Below are positions 11,701 through 20,400 of a stretch of DNA of 64,000 nucleotides, in pieces. The position numbers and the translations under genes were made by a program. The stretch lies in assembly GCA_036898135.1 (NCBI GenBank), contig CM072527.1, forward strand, positions 36,588,713-36,652,712. The letters run 5' to 3'. Source of the stretch: Oncomelania hupensis. Lineage: Eukaryota > Mollusca > Gastropoda > Littorinimorpha > Pomatiopsidae. The notes under the pieces were generated by a model. The model did no database searches. It was not told the origin of the DNA and was given only the letters and a program-made list of their open reading frames with translations. The first letter of the stretch is position 1; each line of letters begins with the position of its first letter.

Positions 11701-13451
11701 ACCTCAGAACCGCGTCAGCCAAGCAGAAGCGGCACTTTGATAAGAAAGCGAAACGGCGTTTGTTCAACGCGGGGGATCAAGTGTTGCTACTGTTGCCAGA
11801 AAAGCACAACAAGTTGCAGCTAGCATGGCGAGGACCGTACGAGGTGATCGAACGCGTGGGAGAGTGCGACTACCGGATCAGGATGCGTGGGAAAAGCAAA
11901 CTGTACCACGCCAATCTCCTGAAGAAGTTCCATACCAGAGCGACGGTGGCCACGATCGTCGTAGACGACGAGGGGGTAGAGGAGGAGGAAACGATGCCGG
12001 TGTTTGGGGATATTCCCGTAATCACCTTGACAGCATCAGAGACGCCCCGCGATGTGAAGATGGACGACAATTGCCCAGAAATACGGGAAGAATTGCAAGA
12101 GCTAGTATGGCAGTTCGAAGATGTCCTAACCGACTTGCCACTACGCACTACACTGGACGTATGCGAAATACGGGTGGACAGCGACATTCCAGTGAGGACG
12201 CGGCAGTACCCACTTCCCCATTCGCATCACGAGACCATCAAGAAGGAAGTGGAAGCGATGCTAGCGATGGGCGTCATTGAGAGGGCCAGTTCGCCATACA
12301 GCTCGCCCATCGTGTTGGTAAAGAAGAAGGAGGGCACGATGCGTTTCTGCGTAGATTTCCGAAAGTTAAACAAGCACGTCGTATTCGATGCAGAACCATT
12401 GCCGAACATCGACTACTTGTTCTCCAAACTGTCAGGGGCCAAGTATCTCACCAAGATCGACTTGACCAAAGGTTACTGGCAAGTGCCTATGAACAAGGGA
12501 GATAAAGCGAAGACGGCATTTACAACGCCAGAGGGACAATTTCAGTGGACCGTAATGCCATTTGGGCTGAAGACGGCGGGAGCAGTCTTTTCTCGCATGA
12601 TGCGGAAGCTACTAGCACCCCTGGGAATGTCGGAGATCGACAATTTTGTCGACGACTTGTTGGTAGCCACCATTACCAAGCAGAGACACCTGGAATGCTT
12701 GGCACGTCTTTTCCTTAGGTTGCGTGAGGTGCAGCTATCCGCCAAACCATCAAAGTGTTACTTGGGTTTCCGAAGAGTAGAGTATCTTGGGCACGTGGTT
12801 GGACAGGGAGAAATTCGTCCTGAGGTGTCAAAGATGGAGAGAATCCGAGATGCACCACGACCAACGACCAAGCGGCAAGTGCGCTCATTTTTGGGTTTAG
12901 CCGGATACTACAGGCGGTTCGTACCCAACTTTTCAGCGATTGCTTCACCACTACACGACCTGACCAAGGGAGGCAAGCCAGGGGCGGTACAATGGACCGA
13001 GGCATGCGAAGCTGCATTTTGCACCCTAAAGGAGAAGCTGTGCTCTGACCCTGTGTGCTGTCTGCCGGACTTCACCCTGCCATTTGTGCTACAGACAGAT
13101 GCGTCGGAGGATGGAGTAGGGGCCATTTTGAGCCAGGACAGGGGACAGGGACTACAGCCTATTGCATGTGCAAGCAAGAAACTGTCGAAACCCGAGAGAA
13201 ACTATTCGACCATTGAGAGGGAGTGTCTAGCGTTGGTGTGGGGTGTGCAGAAGTTCAGTCAATACCTGTACGGGCGTACTTTCGTAGTGCAGACTGACCA
13301 TATGCCACTGCAGTACCTACAGCAGGTGAAGAACACCAACAGCCGACTGATGAGATGGGCACTTCAGCTGCAACCTTTCTCAATGTCTGTGGAGCACATT
13401 TCTGGGAAGGACAACGTTCCAGCAGATTTCCTCAGCAGAAACGCTCAGTAG
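8793..13451 (+). CDS. Gag-protease-integrase-RT-RNase H polyprotein
   Basis: The single frame is open from 8742; ATG at 8793 (first residues MATRDARA) is the better start, because the first 17 codons of the longer frame read as a hydrophobic leader in untranslated sequence. Positions below count from 8742. A Glu/Arg-rich coiled coil spans about 100-250, then a capsid-like region. A CCHC zinc knuckle (CX2CX4HX4C) is at 470-483 and a protease active site DTGA at 533-536. The integrase HHCC zinc domain is at 724-764 and catalytic D794-D854-E890 with 35 residues between the last two. A GPY module is near 1028. RT begins near 1120 with FVDD at 1302-1305. RNase H begins near 1450 with its acidic residues and a final ADFLSR motif. 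There is no stop or frameshift between Gag and Pol, no envelope gene and no chromodomain. The frame ends 66 bases before the 3' LTR. Confidence 0.95.
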   Translation: MATRDARAAMRRDARTRKEEVEQEERDFGDDGSVTGLLEEPYAVSTQTTMPKMYAKSPGAQSKVEVALGDSERFRQIGESLGFRDGALAHYVVSEMRREDERREKEERRREKEEEKRERMRKEAAERIVREDERKLLEARLEAERVAREEEKRVREDEKREEKRQREEDRRQLEARLEAEREDRRRLEQRIEDEKRDERAAKEEERRMFEMRLEEERRARDEDRADQRENRARDRGAAYSVKLKPLEEREDVEAYLQMFERVAEIQGWRREVWAVRLAPLLQGEARDTYLRLTPEQAQDFDTVRNALLKRFRKDADYYRRQFREAKKEAAETFPQLVVRLGSLVKKWFSLAGKDITDVEQVLDTFIGEQLFSIMTTELEIYVRENLPETSHAAAELAQRVVDAKRAASAPAPVLSSQRRSFPRRPEAPQQPSNRGSQSHKIGRTEGGSGVRRCYRCGSEKHVVRDCKVKSQTVGQVTVGRTISTETAPRASVCAIKPYDPWGQGRANGQDVRVLRDTGAEIGAVASRLVKPADLTGRTVEICLANRSNVGLLPTAWVELDCALVRGRVELVVFEDGPDIILGNWVTFDSGEKSPVSLFGGECAMAAAVQTRAQVKTEKKREVPLAVVEPSQISVSTPELIRMQETDETLAKARTLAQSGGAIASGRASAEFRKKKGVLYRVHTKRGSQVTQLVVPKQLRGGILQLAHDPPMAGHLGGKRTRERIWGTFYWPGMCAEVRRYCASCPECQKVVPRGRVRKVPLQQLPLVDEPFQRVAVDIVGPIKPKSDRGNMYILVVVGYATRYPEAVPLKGIEAERVAEALWEIWSRVGVPREILTDQGTQFMSEVMREMNRLLSIHGKATTPYHPQCNGLVERFNGTLVSMLKKLATEQPTAWDRYIPALLFAYREVAQESTGFSPFELLYGKTVRGPMAVLRDLWTKEIQEEEVKLSSQYVVDLRNRIEETCKLAQGNLRTASAKQKRHFDKKAKRRLFNAGDQVLLLLPEKHNKLQLAWRGPYEVIERVGECDYRIRMRGKSKLYHANLLKKFHTRATVATIVVDDEGVEEEETMPVFGDIPVITLTASETPRDVKMDDNCPEIREELQELVWQFEDVLTDLPLRTTLDVCEIRVDSDIPVRTRQYPLPHSHHETIKKEVEAMLAMGVIERASSPYSSPIVLVKKKEGTMRFCVDFRKLNKHVVFDAEPLPNIDYLFSKLSGAKYLTKIDLTKGYWQVPMNKGDKAKTAFTTPEGQFQWTVMPFGLKTAGAVFSRMMRKLLAPLGMSEIDNFVDDLLVATITKQRHLECLARLFLRLREVQLSAKPSKCYLGFRRVEYLGHVVGQGEIRPEVSKMERIRDAPRPTTKRQVRSFLGLAGYYRRFVPNFSAIASPLHDLTKGGKPGAVQWTEACEAAFCTLKEKLCSDPVCCLPDFTLPFVLQTDASEDGVGAILSQDRGQGLQPIACASKKLSKPERNYSTIERECLALVWGVQKFSQYLYGRTFVVQTDHMPLQYLQQVKNTNSRLMRWALQLQPFSMSVEHISGKDNVPADFLSRNAQ

Positions 13452-13500
13452 AGTAGGGGTAGGGAATTCGCGTCGTAGTTAAGGTTCTTCAAGGTGTTAA

Positions 13501-13517
13501 GAACTGGGGGGGGGTCG
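13501..13517 (+). promoter_or_regulatory. polypurine tract
   Basis: GAACT followed by nine G and TCG lies directly before the 3' LTR, the expected place for the plus-strand primer. Confidence 0.75.
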
Positions 13518-15636
13518 TGTGACGACACGAGTTTTCAGATAGCAGGGAGAATTATACTTTTCACGAAGTTACACTTCTCCGTATATAGTGTACATAGAAT
13601 AGCGTGACCGATTTACTTTTTGCGTATGCAAGTGCAGTTTCGTAAAGCCCGTGCGTTGCGTAGAAGACTGGGAGTCGGCCAATTTCGAATAGGGATACGC
13701 GTAATAAAGAATGTGCATACTGACGAGAGCTCGACTATTTTGCTTGTGGCCGGCGCGGTTTTGGAGGGTAGAGTGGTTTGAGATGCTGTTGCGAGAGGAG
13801 CGAATCTAACAAGGCAGCAACCCTGTGACAGAGGTCATTGTAGTGTAGGGTACTGTTGGAAGGGTGTGTTTATTGTTTATATAGCCACCCAAGGTCTTAT
13901 GCCCTCGACGGGATAAGGATGTTTAGTATTCGAAGGGAGGATGTTAACTGCCATTCGTCAACGAATGTAGAGTTACATACCTAAGGTGTGTGTAGTTCTC
14001 GATTGAACACCCACCAAGACCTAGTGTCTGTGGCAGAGCTAGGGTGTCCTCATCCTCAGTATAAGTGTTATTTGGAAAGTGAGATAACGTGCAATAGCAA
14101 GAGAAAGTGACTCTCAAAAAGACTAACCCATTGTATTGTGACAGTGTTGTGTCGTGTTGTGGTGTTGGGAAAAAGGGTGTCACAAGCCGAGGCCTATAAG
14201 GTGAGCAAATCCTGTCATTCAATTCTTTAGTGGCGCGCTCCGAGAACTGCGTACGTGTATGAGTGGTAATGAGTGTGGGGAAGGGGATGTATTTTAGGAT
14301 GTATAATGAATTTTGTTGATTTTATATGATTTTCTTATGATTTTCTTATTGTATATGTGATGGGGGAAATGTCGTTGTTGTTGTTGATATGAAAGTGGGT
14401 CAAAGGCGACGATGGGGAATATAGAGAGGGAGAGAGAGAGTGAGGGTGTATGTATGGAGAGAGCGATAGAATGTATTATACTGAAGAAAGATGAAGTGAT
14501 GATTATGAAGGAAGCATGTTTACAGTATAGTATGGCAAGGTAGTATGATGAAGGGAGGTAATCGTGATGTGCTATAATTGTTGGGGGGTGACGGTGGTGA
14601 TGAAAGGGGGGCGGAATGAATCAGGACTGTGTGATTGAAGTGAGGTCGCAATGATTATGTACATTTATATAAAGGTTTGTGTTTATAGAAGATGCGAATT
14701 ATTTAGCATCAAAGGTTGGTTTATATTATTGAAATGTGTGTATAGTATCTTGTATTATTATCATGGTATTCATAATTATACAGGTCAAGATGGTGGACGG
14801 AGGACGGCGTGTTATGTTATATTATATAGTGGTTGCTGTTCTGTAGGCATATTGTTAAGACTGTGTATATGCTTACAGGTGTGGGCTGTTTACTTCTACT
14901 ATTACTTCTACGTTTACTTCTACCTGTTTATTTCTACGCATTATTTCCACGCTGTTGCTTCCGATGTTGCCTGTTATGCTGTATTGATGTTGCTGTTGTT
15001 GACGCTGACTGGGTCCTAGCCAGCCTGGGTGTGCCTTTGCCTCTACAACAGAGTAGTGTTGTGGTGATCCCTGCCACTGCTGCGAGTTTTGCCTATGTGT
15101 CGAGGCAACACTATTTCAGGAGGTTTTCACACCTAGTTCATGCACACACAGATTCACACTGCACGCACCTAAAAACATATTCATTTAGTTAGAAGAATCA
15201 TCCGCTTATTGTGAAAGAGACTGTTTAGCTCTCTGAGCTACTTAACAAGAACATTGAGACATTACTTCTGTGCCACAGCTTCGCCTAGATGATAGTTTAT
15301 GATTCAACGCCATTGCTTATTATTTGACGATTTACATTTTGAATTGATTTGTTGATTTTGATTTTGCTGTATACACTTTGTAAAGAAACTGTTGTTGTTT
15401 AGTTCTATTTGGGGTTTGTTACAAGGGGAGGTAATTGTTAGTTAGTATTGGGACGGGGGTCTATTTAGGGGTTGGGGGAAGGTTAGTTCCCATTTGTCCT
15501 GTGTTTGTATGTTGATTGTAGAATAAAAGAGTGTGATTGTATTCTGGCATTTGTGTTAGTTTATTTTGTTTGAGTTTTATTCCTTACTCACTCGTTGATG
15601 TGCTGAAGTCACAGAACCCGCTCGGGGGACGTGACA
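13518..15636 (+). repeat. 3' LTR
   Basis: It has the same length (2119 bp) as the 5' LTR and I see one substitution, C at about 7208 versus T at about 14381. The polyadenylation signal is near 15523. Confidence 0.95.
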
Positions 15637-15946
15637 CTGAGCCTATCTTGTAAACAATATTAAGCAAAGTAATAGGTCTCCAATTCTTTATGCAATCTTT
15701 GAGTTTATCATTTTTGGGGATGCATATAATAACACCTTCCTTCTGAGTACTCGATAGTTCCCCTTTCCTAAAACCTTCATTCAAAGAACTGACCGTGAAC
15801 ACACCCAGCTGTTTCCAAAATACCTTTAAAAATTCTGAAGAAAACCCATCAGATCCAGGACTACTACCATTTTTCATATTTTTAAGAGCGTTACTGGTTT
15901 CTTCAAATGTTATCACACCTTCAATCGCCAGTGCTTCTAGAGAATT
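15637..15946 (-). pseudogene. L1-like LINE RT, 5' part (interrupted by the Ty3-type element)
   Basis: The minus strand reads a good LINE RT entry region, with FEETSNALKNMKNGSSPGSDG followed by a WRPITLLN block. It is the upstream half of the RT whose remainder is at 5390-6344. On its own upstream side it is cut at 15946 by family R and RTE insertions, and the preceding ORF2 linker resumes at 20100. Confidence 0.85.
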
Positions 15947-16137
15947 ATAATTACATTACATTATTATTGCTTTAGGTCCAGCGGACTCTTCCGAGCCAAA
16001 TCAGGACCAGTATAGCCGAATGAGGACCACAAAATCAAGACCACAACTTCGCTGAAAGAGGACTCACCCCCGATCCGCACAAAAGATCTGCCGAAACAAC
16101 CCCAGTGGCAACACTGAAGGCACTCCACCAGCCGGTC
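15947..16137 (-). repeat. family R copy, left part (split by RTE)
   Basis: It starts at (ACATT)n and CTTTAGGTCCAGCGGACTC, the tail end of family R, and continues to ACCAGCCGGTC where the RTE-like LINE is inserted. The rest of this copy resumes at 19355. The R block is flanked by AGAGAATT at 15939-15946 and 20100-20107, a candidate 8-bp target duplication inside the L1-like LINE. Confidence 0.75.
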
Positions 16138-19100
16138 CTATCCTATCCTATCCTGTCCCATAACCCGAAGGTCGTAGGGGCACCACAGATGATCGCTTAA
16201 CCAGCATACTCCATCTTTCTCTGTCCTCAGCAGCCCTCATGGCTTCGCTCAGTGTCAAACCAGTCCATTCTCGAATGTTGTCCTCCCACCTCTTTTTCGG
16301 TCTCCCCCTTCTTCTACCTCCTTGCACTGTGCCTTGCAGAATGGTCTTTGCAAGGCCTGATGATCTGGTGACGTGGCCATACCATCGGAGTTTCCGTTTC
16401 TTCACCACTGTGAGCAGGTCATCGTGTTGTCCAATGGCTTGTGTGATGGTCTGTCGGACTTCAACGTTGGTGATGTGTTGGGTATAGGAAATGCACAGAA
16501 GTCTTCTGTAGCACCTCATCTCCATGCTTTGTATTCTTCGTTGGAGATCTGCTGTGAGGGTCCATGCTTCGCAAGCATATAGGAAGATGGAGATGACCAG
16601 AGAGCGCAGCAGTCTTACTTTGGAATGTAGACTGATGGTTCTGTCTTTCCAAATGGGCTTCAACCTTGTCAGGGCAGCAGTTGTTTGTGCGATCCTGGAG
16701 AGGACTTCCTGTCGAGACCCATTGTCTGACACAATGGCTCCTAAATATTTGAAGCTGTGCACTGTGTTGAGGGATTGGCCTTGTACTTTGATGACCGTGT
16801 TGATGCCATTGGTGTTGTTGGTCATCATTTTGGTCTTCTCCGCACTTATTTCCATTCCATAAGCTCTGGAGGTGGTGTCAAGCCTCTGTACAAGCTGTTC
16901 AAGTTCTTGTTCCTCTCCAGCCAATCCATCAATATCATCCGCAAAACAAAGATTGGAGATTGCTCTGCCCCCTATACTGACTGTGCCTTCGTGATCTGCA
17001 AGAGCATCTGACATGATGCGCTCTAGGAAGATGTTGAAGAGTGTTGGAGAGAGTAGGCATCCTTGACGCACACCGATTGTTGTTCTGAACCAGTTCCCGA
17101 TGACGCTGTTATGGAGGACTGCACTGGTAGCCTTGTCATACAGGCTTTTGATGACTTCTATAATTTTAGGGCTGATGTTGTACACTTTCATGGTTGCCCA
17201 TAGAGCTGCATGCCAGACTCGGTCAAATGCCTTCTTGAAGTCTATGAACACATGATATAGATGTTGTTGGTGCTGTAGGTATTTCTCACAGATTATTCTG
17301 AGGTTGAAAATCTGTTCAGTGGTACTTCGCCCTGCCATGAATCCTGCTTGTTCTTCAGCTATGATTTGTTCAGCTTGTGGTTTCAACCTGTTGAGTATTA
17401 TTTTCAGGAGGACCTTGCTGGGATGGCTGATGAGGCTGATGGTGCGGTAATTTTCACACTCCTGAAGGTTACCTTTTTTGGGAAGAGTGATGACAAGCGA
17501 CTGGGTCCATGGTGTAGGCCATTCCCCACTCTGCCAGATCTTGTTGCAGATAATGGTGAGAGCATCAGTCATCGCTTCTCCTCCTGCTTGTAGCAGTTCC
17601 GCTGGTATGTTGTCCACTCCCGCTGACTTCCCTTTCTTCAGCGATTGCACTGCTGCCTCAACTTCTTCCCGGAGAATTGGGAGGATTTCTTCTTCTTCTC
17701 TGCTCTCGGGACATGCTAGAACTGATGGGTCTCCATTTGGTGTATGGTTGTAAAGGTCAGAGCAGTACTCTGTCCATCTGTCCAAGACTTCTTGTTCTTC
17801 TGTAAGGCAAATGCCAGACTTGCTTTGGATAGTGGAGACTTTGGGCTGTTTAACACTTGTCAGCCGCTTCACAGTCTGGTAGGCCTTCTTGCTGTTGTTC
17901 TTGTTCAGATTGTTCTCTATTTCCTGGCATTGATCTTCTATCCAGTTCTCCTTTGCTGTGCGCATGCCTTTTCGGATGTCATTGTTGATTTTTCGGTAGA
18001 CATCAGCTCCCTGTGAGGTGTTCTTTTTCTTTTTTAACTCTCTTCGTTTATCACACAGATCCAAAAGTTCAGGTGTGATCCACGGCTTCTTCTTTGGTCG
18101 GTGCTTGCCAAGGATCTCAGTGGCGGCATCTGTTACAGCTGAGTTGAAGGTATTGGTCATGGTGTTGACATCTACTTCGCCTGCCCCCAAAATAAGCAGT
18201 GGTGCAAATTTCCCTCCAATTGTGGCCTGAAATATTTTTGCCACCTCCGGGTCTTGCAGTTTGTCCAGGTCGAACTTCAGCCTAGTGCACTTTGCTGTAT
18301 TTACTCTCTTCAAATGGAGCCGGAAAGACATCATCACGAGATCGTGGTCACTTCCAATGTCTGCTCCTGGAAAAGTGCGTGTCCTGCCAGTGTTGATGCT
18401 TGATCTGAAGCGTTTCTTGACCATGATGTAGTCGATCTGGTTGTGATGTTCCCCGCCGGGACTGTGCCATGTCCATCGTCTGGATTTTTTGTGGAGACCA
18501 AGCGTGTTTGCCAGTACCAGATTGTTGTATCTGGCAAACTCCAATAGCCTCAGACCCCTGTCATTTGTCTCGTTGTTGCAGTGGGGTCCGCATGTGTCTC
18601 CCCAGTTGTGGTGCGCATCTTGGCCAACCTTGGCATTCCAGTCGCCTTGCACTATGACTATGTCCTTCTTCGGCACTTGGTCAAGGACCGCCTGTATATT
18701 TTCATAAAAATCCTCCACTTCGCTGTCTTCATAGTCTGATGTTGGGGCATAGGCCTGGATGATGGTAATGTTGAAAGGGGTTGCTCTCAGACGGATGGTA
18801 ATGAGTCTACTGGAGACTGGGCGGCAACCCATGACAGTGGCTAGAATGTTCTTGTGGACCAAGAATCCAACGCCGTGTTCGTGCCTGTCATCTCTACCGC
18901 TGAAATAGAGCTTGTGGCCTTTGTCAGTCGTTGTTTCACCTAGGCCTTTCCAGCGCAGTTCGCTGATACCTAGAACGTTCCATCGATAGTGGTCCAGCTC
19001 GTGGGCCAGTTCTTCTAATTTTCCTTCCGCAGTTAGGGTCCTGACATTCCAGGTTCCTATGACGATGTTGTTTCTCGTGCGGATCTTGCTAGTTTGTCCA

Positions 19101-19354
19101 TCAGTAGCATACTTTTCACCTCCGTCCTGGTGGCCAACGGAAGGCGCGGTCCTTGTGTAGCCGGGCGACGACCGATCCGGCATGGAATTAGTGGATAGCC
19201 TCATCATGTGTTGTGTCTTGGGCAAAAAAGACCTGGCAGGGCCCAATCCTCTCCAGGCTGTTGGCCACAGCCGAAATCCACGAATACAGTGTGACCCTAA
19301 CTGCGGAAGGAAAATTAGAAGAACTGGCCCACGAGCTGGACCACTATCGATGGA
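16138..19354 (-). mobile_element. RTE-like LINE, apparently full coding
   Basis: This non-LTR retrotransposon is flanked by an 11-bp target duplication ACCAGCCGGTC (16127-16137 and 19355-19365). The 3' end carries a short tandem tail, (TATCC)n on the plus strand at 16138-16158, as RTE-type elements do. The 5' end is truncated in the 5' untranslated region compared with the copy at 48708-53130, and carries a 64-bp inverted piece of its own sequence. It is inserted in a family R copy, so it is younger than that. Confidence 0.9.
16148..19246 (-). CDS. RTE-like ORF2: endonuclease plus reverse transcriptase
   Basis: The uninterrupted 1032-codon frame nicks and copies into target DNA. An APE-type endonuclease fills the first ~310 residues: GTWNVRT near 66, ISELRW near 94, GDWNAKVG near 201-207, IDYIM near 270 and SDHD near 300. 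The RT holds a NYR.ISL block, FIDFKKAFDRVWH near 680, VRQGCLLSP near 735 and the FADD catalytic box at 768-771. A C-terminal basic region has LRWYGHVTRS and GRPKKRWEDN motifs common in RTE-related elements. Intactness next to decayed relatives at 48708-57210 suggests a recent insertion. Exact clade (RTE/BovB or a relative) is uncertain. Confidence 0.9.
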   Translation of the reverse strand: MGPARSFLPKTQHMMRLSTNSMPDRSSPGYTRTAPSVGHQDGGEKYATDGQTSKIRTRNNIVIGTWNVRTLTAEGKLEELAHELDHYRWNVLGISELRWKGLGETTTDKGHKLYFSGRDDRHEHGVGFLVHKNILATVMGCRPVSSRLITIRLRATPFNITIIQAYAPTSDYEDSEVEDFYENIQAVLDQVPKKDIVIVQGDWNAKVGQDAHHNWGDTCGPHCNNETNDRGLRLLEFARYNNLVLANTLGLHKKSRRWTWHSPGGEHHNQIDYIMVKKRFRSSINTGRTRTFPGADIGSDHDLVMMSFRLHLKRVNTAKCTRLKFDLDKLQDPEVAKIFQATIGGKFAPLLILGAGEVDVNTMTNTFNSAVTDAATEILGKHRPKKKPWITPELLDLCDKRRELKKKKNTSQGADVYRKINNDIRKGMRTAKENWIEDQCQEIENNLNKNNSKKAYQTVKRLTSVKQPKVSTIQSKSGICLTEEQEVLDRWTEYCSDLYNHTPNGDPSVLACPESREEEEILPILREEVEAAVQSLKKGKSAGVDNIPAELLQAGGEAMTDALTIICNKIWQSGEWPTPWTQSLVITLPKKGNLQECENYRTISLISHPSKVLLKIILNRLKPQAEQIIAEEQAGFMAGRSTTEQIFNLRIICEKYLQHQQHLYHVFIDFKKAFDRVWHAALWATMKVYNISPKIIEVIKSLYDKATSAVLHNSVIGNWFRTTIGVRQGCLLSPTLFNIFLERIMSDALADHEGTVSIGGRAISNLCFADDIDGLAGEEQELEQLVQRLDTTSRAYGMEISAEKTKMMTNNTNGINTVIKVQGQSLNTVHSFKYLGAIVSDNGSRQEVLSRIAQTTAALTRLKPIWKDRTISLHSKVRLLRSLVISIFLYACEAWTLTADLQRRIQSMEMRCYRRLLCISYTQHITNVEVRQTITQAIGQHDDLLTVVKKRKLRWYGHVTRSSGLAKTILQGTVQGGRRRGRPKKRWEDNIREWTGLTLSEAMRAAEDRERWSMLVKRSSVVPLRPSGYGTG

Positions 19355-19356
19355 AC
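19293..19356 (+). repeat. 64-bp inverted copy of RTE coding sequence at the 5' junction
   Basis: 19293-19356 is the reverse complement of 18977-19040 (the ...TLTAEGKLEELAHELD... coding stretch) and directly abuts the right target duplication. LINE 5' inversions of this kind arise by twin priming; here the segment is also retained in the correct orientation. Confidence 0.85.
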
Positions 19357-19365
19357 CAGCCGGTC

Positions 19366-20099
19366 ACTTTACAATAAAGACAACCCTCGCAGGGGACGCG
19401 GAGGCTATACTCTAATTTGTCGAACCCCCGTTTAGAAAAACAAAATAGAAAATAAACATCATTATAAAATATCAAAACACATACATATAAAATGCCTACA
19501 TTGCTAAATGATAACCTCATAGGAAGCCCTAGTGACCACCTTACATTACATTCATTACATAATTATTGCTTCAGGTCCAGCGGACTCTTCCGAGCCAAAT
19601 CAGGACCAGAGAAGTGAAAGAGGACTCACCCCTCATCCGCATAAAAGATCTGCCGAAACAACCCTAGTGGTAACACTGAAGGCAATCTACCAACCGGTCA
19701 CTTTACAATAAAGACATCCCTCGCAGGGGACGCTGAGGCTATACTCTAATTTATCGAACCCCCGTTTACAAAAACAAAATAGAATACAAACATCATTATA
19801 CAATATCAACAAATCACATACATAGAAAGTGCATACATTGTTAAATAATAACATCATAGGAAGCCCAAGTGACAACCTGGCAGAAAGCGTCCAATATTTC
19901 CAAGCTAATCCAACAGACCTCACACACAAATGAGGAGTTTTGTCCCGGAAGAGTTTTCAAGAAAAAAGGTAGGTGACTGGTCTAGCGAAAAATAAGATAG
20001 TATAGTAGATTGATAGAACAGAGTAGGACTTTAAAGCACAAAATTTTCAGAAAGTGGGGATACTATTTATACTGAAACCCCCGGCAGCCCTACGGTGGA
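19366..20099 (-). repeat. family R: end of first copy plus second copy
   Basis: 19366-19541 completes the copy interrupted by the RTE (ends ...CCTAGTGACCAC). At 19542 a new R copy starts with CATTACATTCATTACAT and CAGGTCCAGCGGAC and runs to ACTGAAACCCCCGGC at about 20085. Non-coding; the short minus-strand readings here recur in every copy. Confidence 0.8.
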
Positions 20100-20400
20100 A
20101 GAGAATTCTAATAGGAATACTGTCAACCAATCCCGTAATTTCACATGTATCTAAGTCTCGTTTAGTGTATAACTGCTTATTAAAAGTTGTAACCTCAGTA
20201 ATAATTACATAAGAATCACAGGTAACGGACCCATCGTTTAAAGTTAATTTATTCATATATTTATTAACATAATTTCTTTTTTTTAGTGCACAAAAATATT
20301 TAGAAACCATTTCCCCGTCCTCCACCCATCTAGCTCTTGAGCGCAGCAGCACAACCTTCATTCTATGATCCCTCATTTTTTTTCAAAGATCGCCGGTTGT
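20100..20400 (-). pseudogene. L1-like LINE ORF2 linker segment
   Basis: The minus strand reads the linker between endonuclease and RT of L1-like ORF2, with LRSRARWVEDGE then ALKKRNYVNKYM. It ends where the 15637-15946 RT segment would begin, so it is the displaced upstream part of the same LINE, separated by the R/RTE insertion. Confidence 0.7.

Larger units (their letters stand above)
6345..15636 (+). mobile_element. complete Ty3-type LTR retrotransposon, Gmr1-like domain order
   Basis: The 9292-bp element has two 2119-bp LTRs (6345-8463 and 13518-15636), a primer-binding site, one gag-pol frame and a G-rich tract before the 3' LTR. It is flanked by the 5-bp duplication CTGAG at 6340-6344 and 15637-15641. 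Domain order is Gag, protease, integrase, reverse transcriptase, RNase H. RT and RNase H are Ty3-like, but integrase precedes RT, the order normally seen in Ty1/copia. The same permutation is known from Gmr1-type elements. I see one base difference between the LTRs (7208 versus 14381) and no break in the frame, so the insertion looks recent and potentially competent. It sits inside the RT of an older L1-like LINE on the other strand. Confidence 0.95.

Noticed and set aside
11825..12280. Plus-strand 151-codon ORF inside gag-pol
   Set aside because: Frame shadow of the integrase/RT junction; Arg/Gly-rich composition from codon structure.
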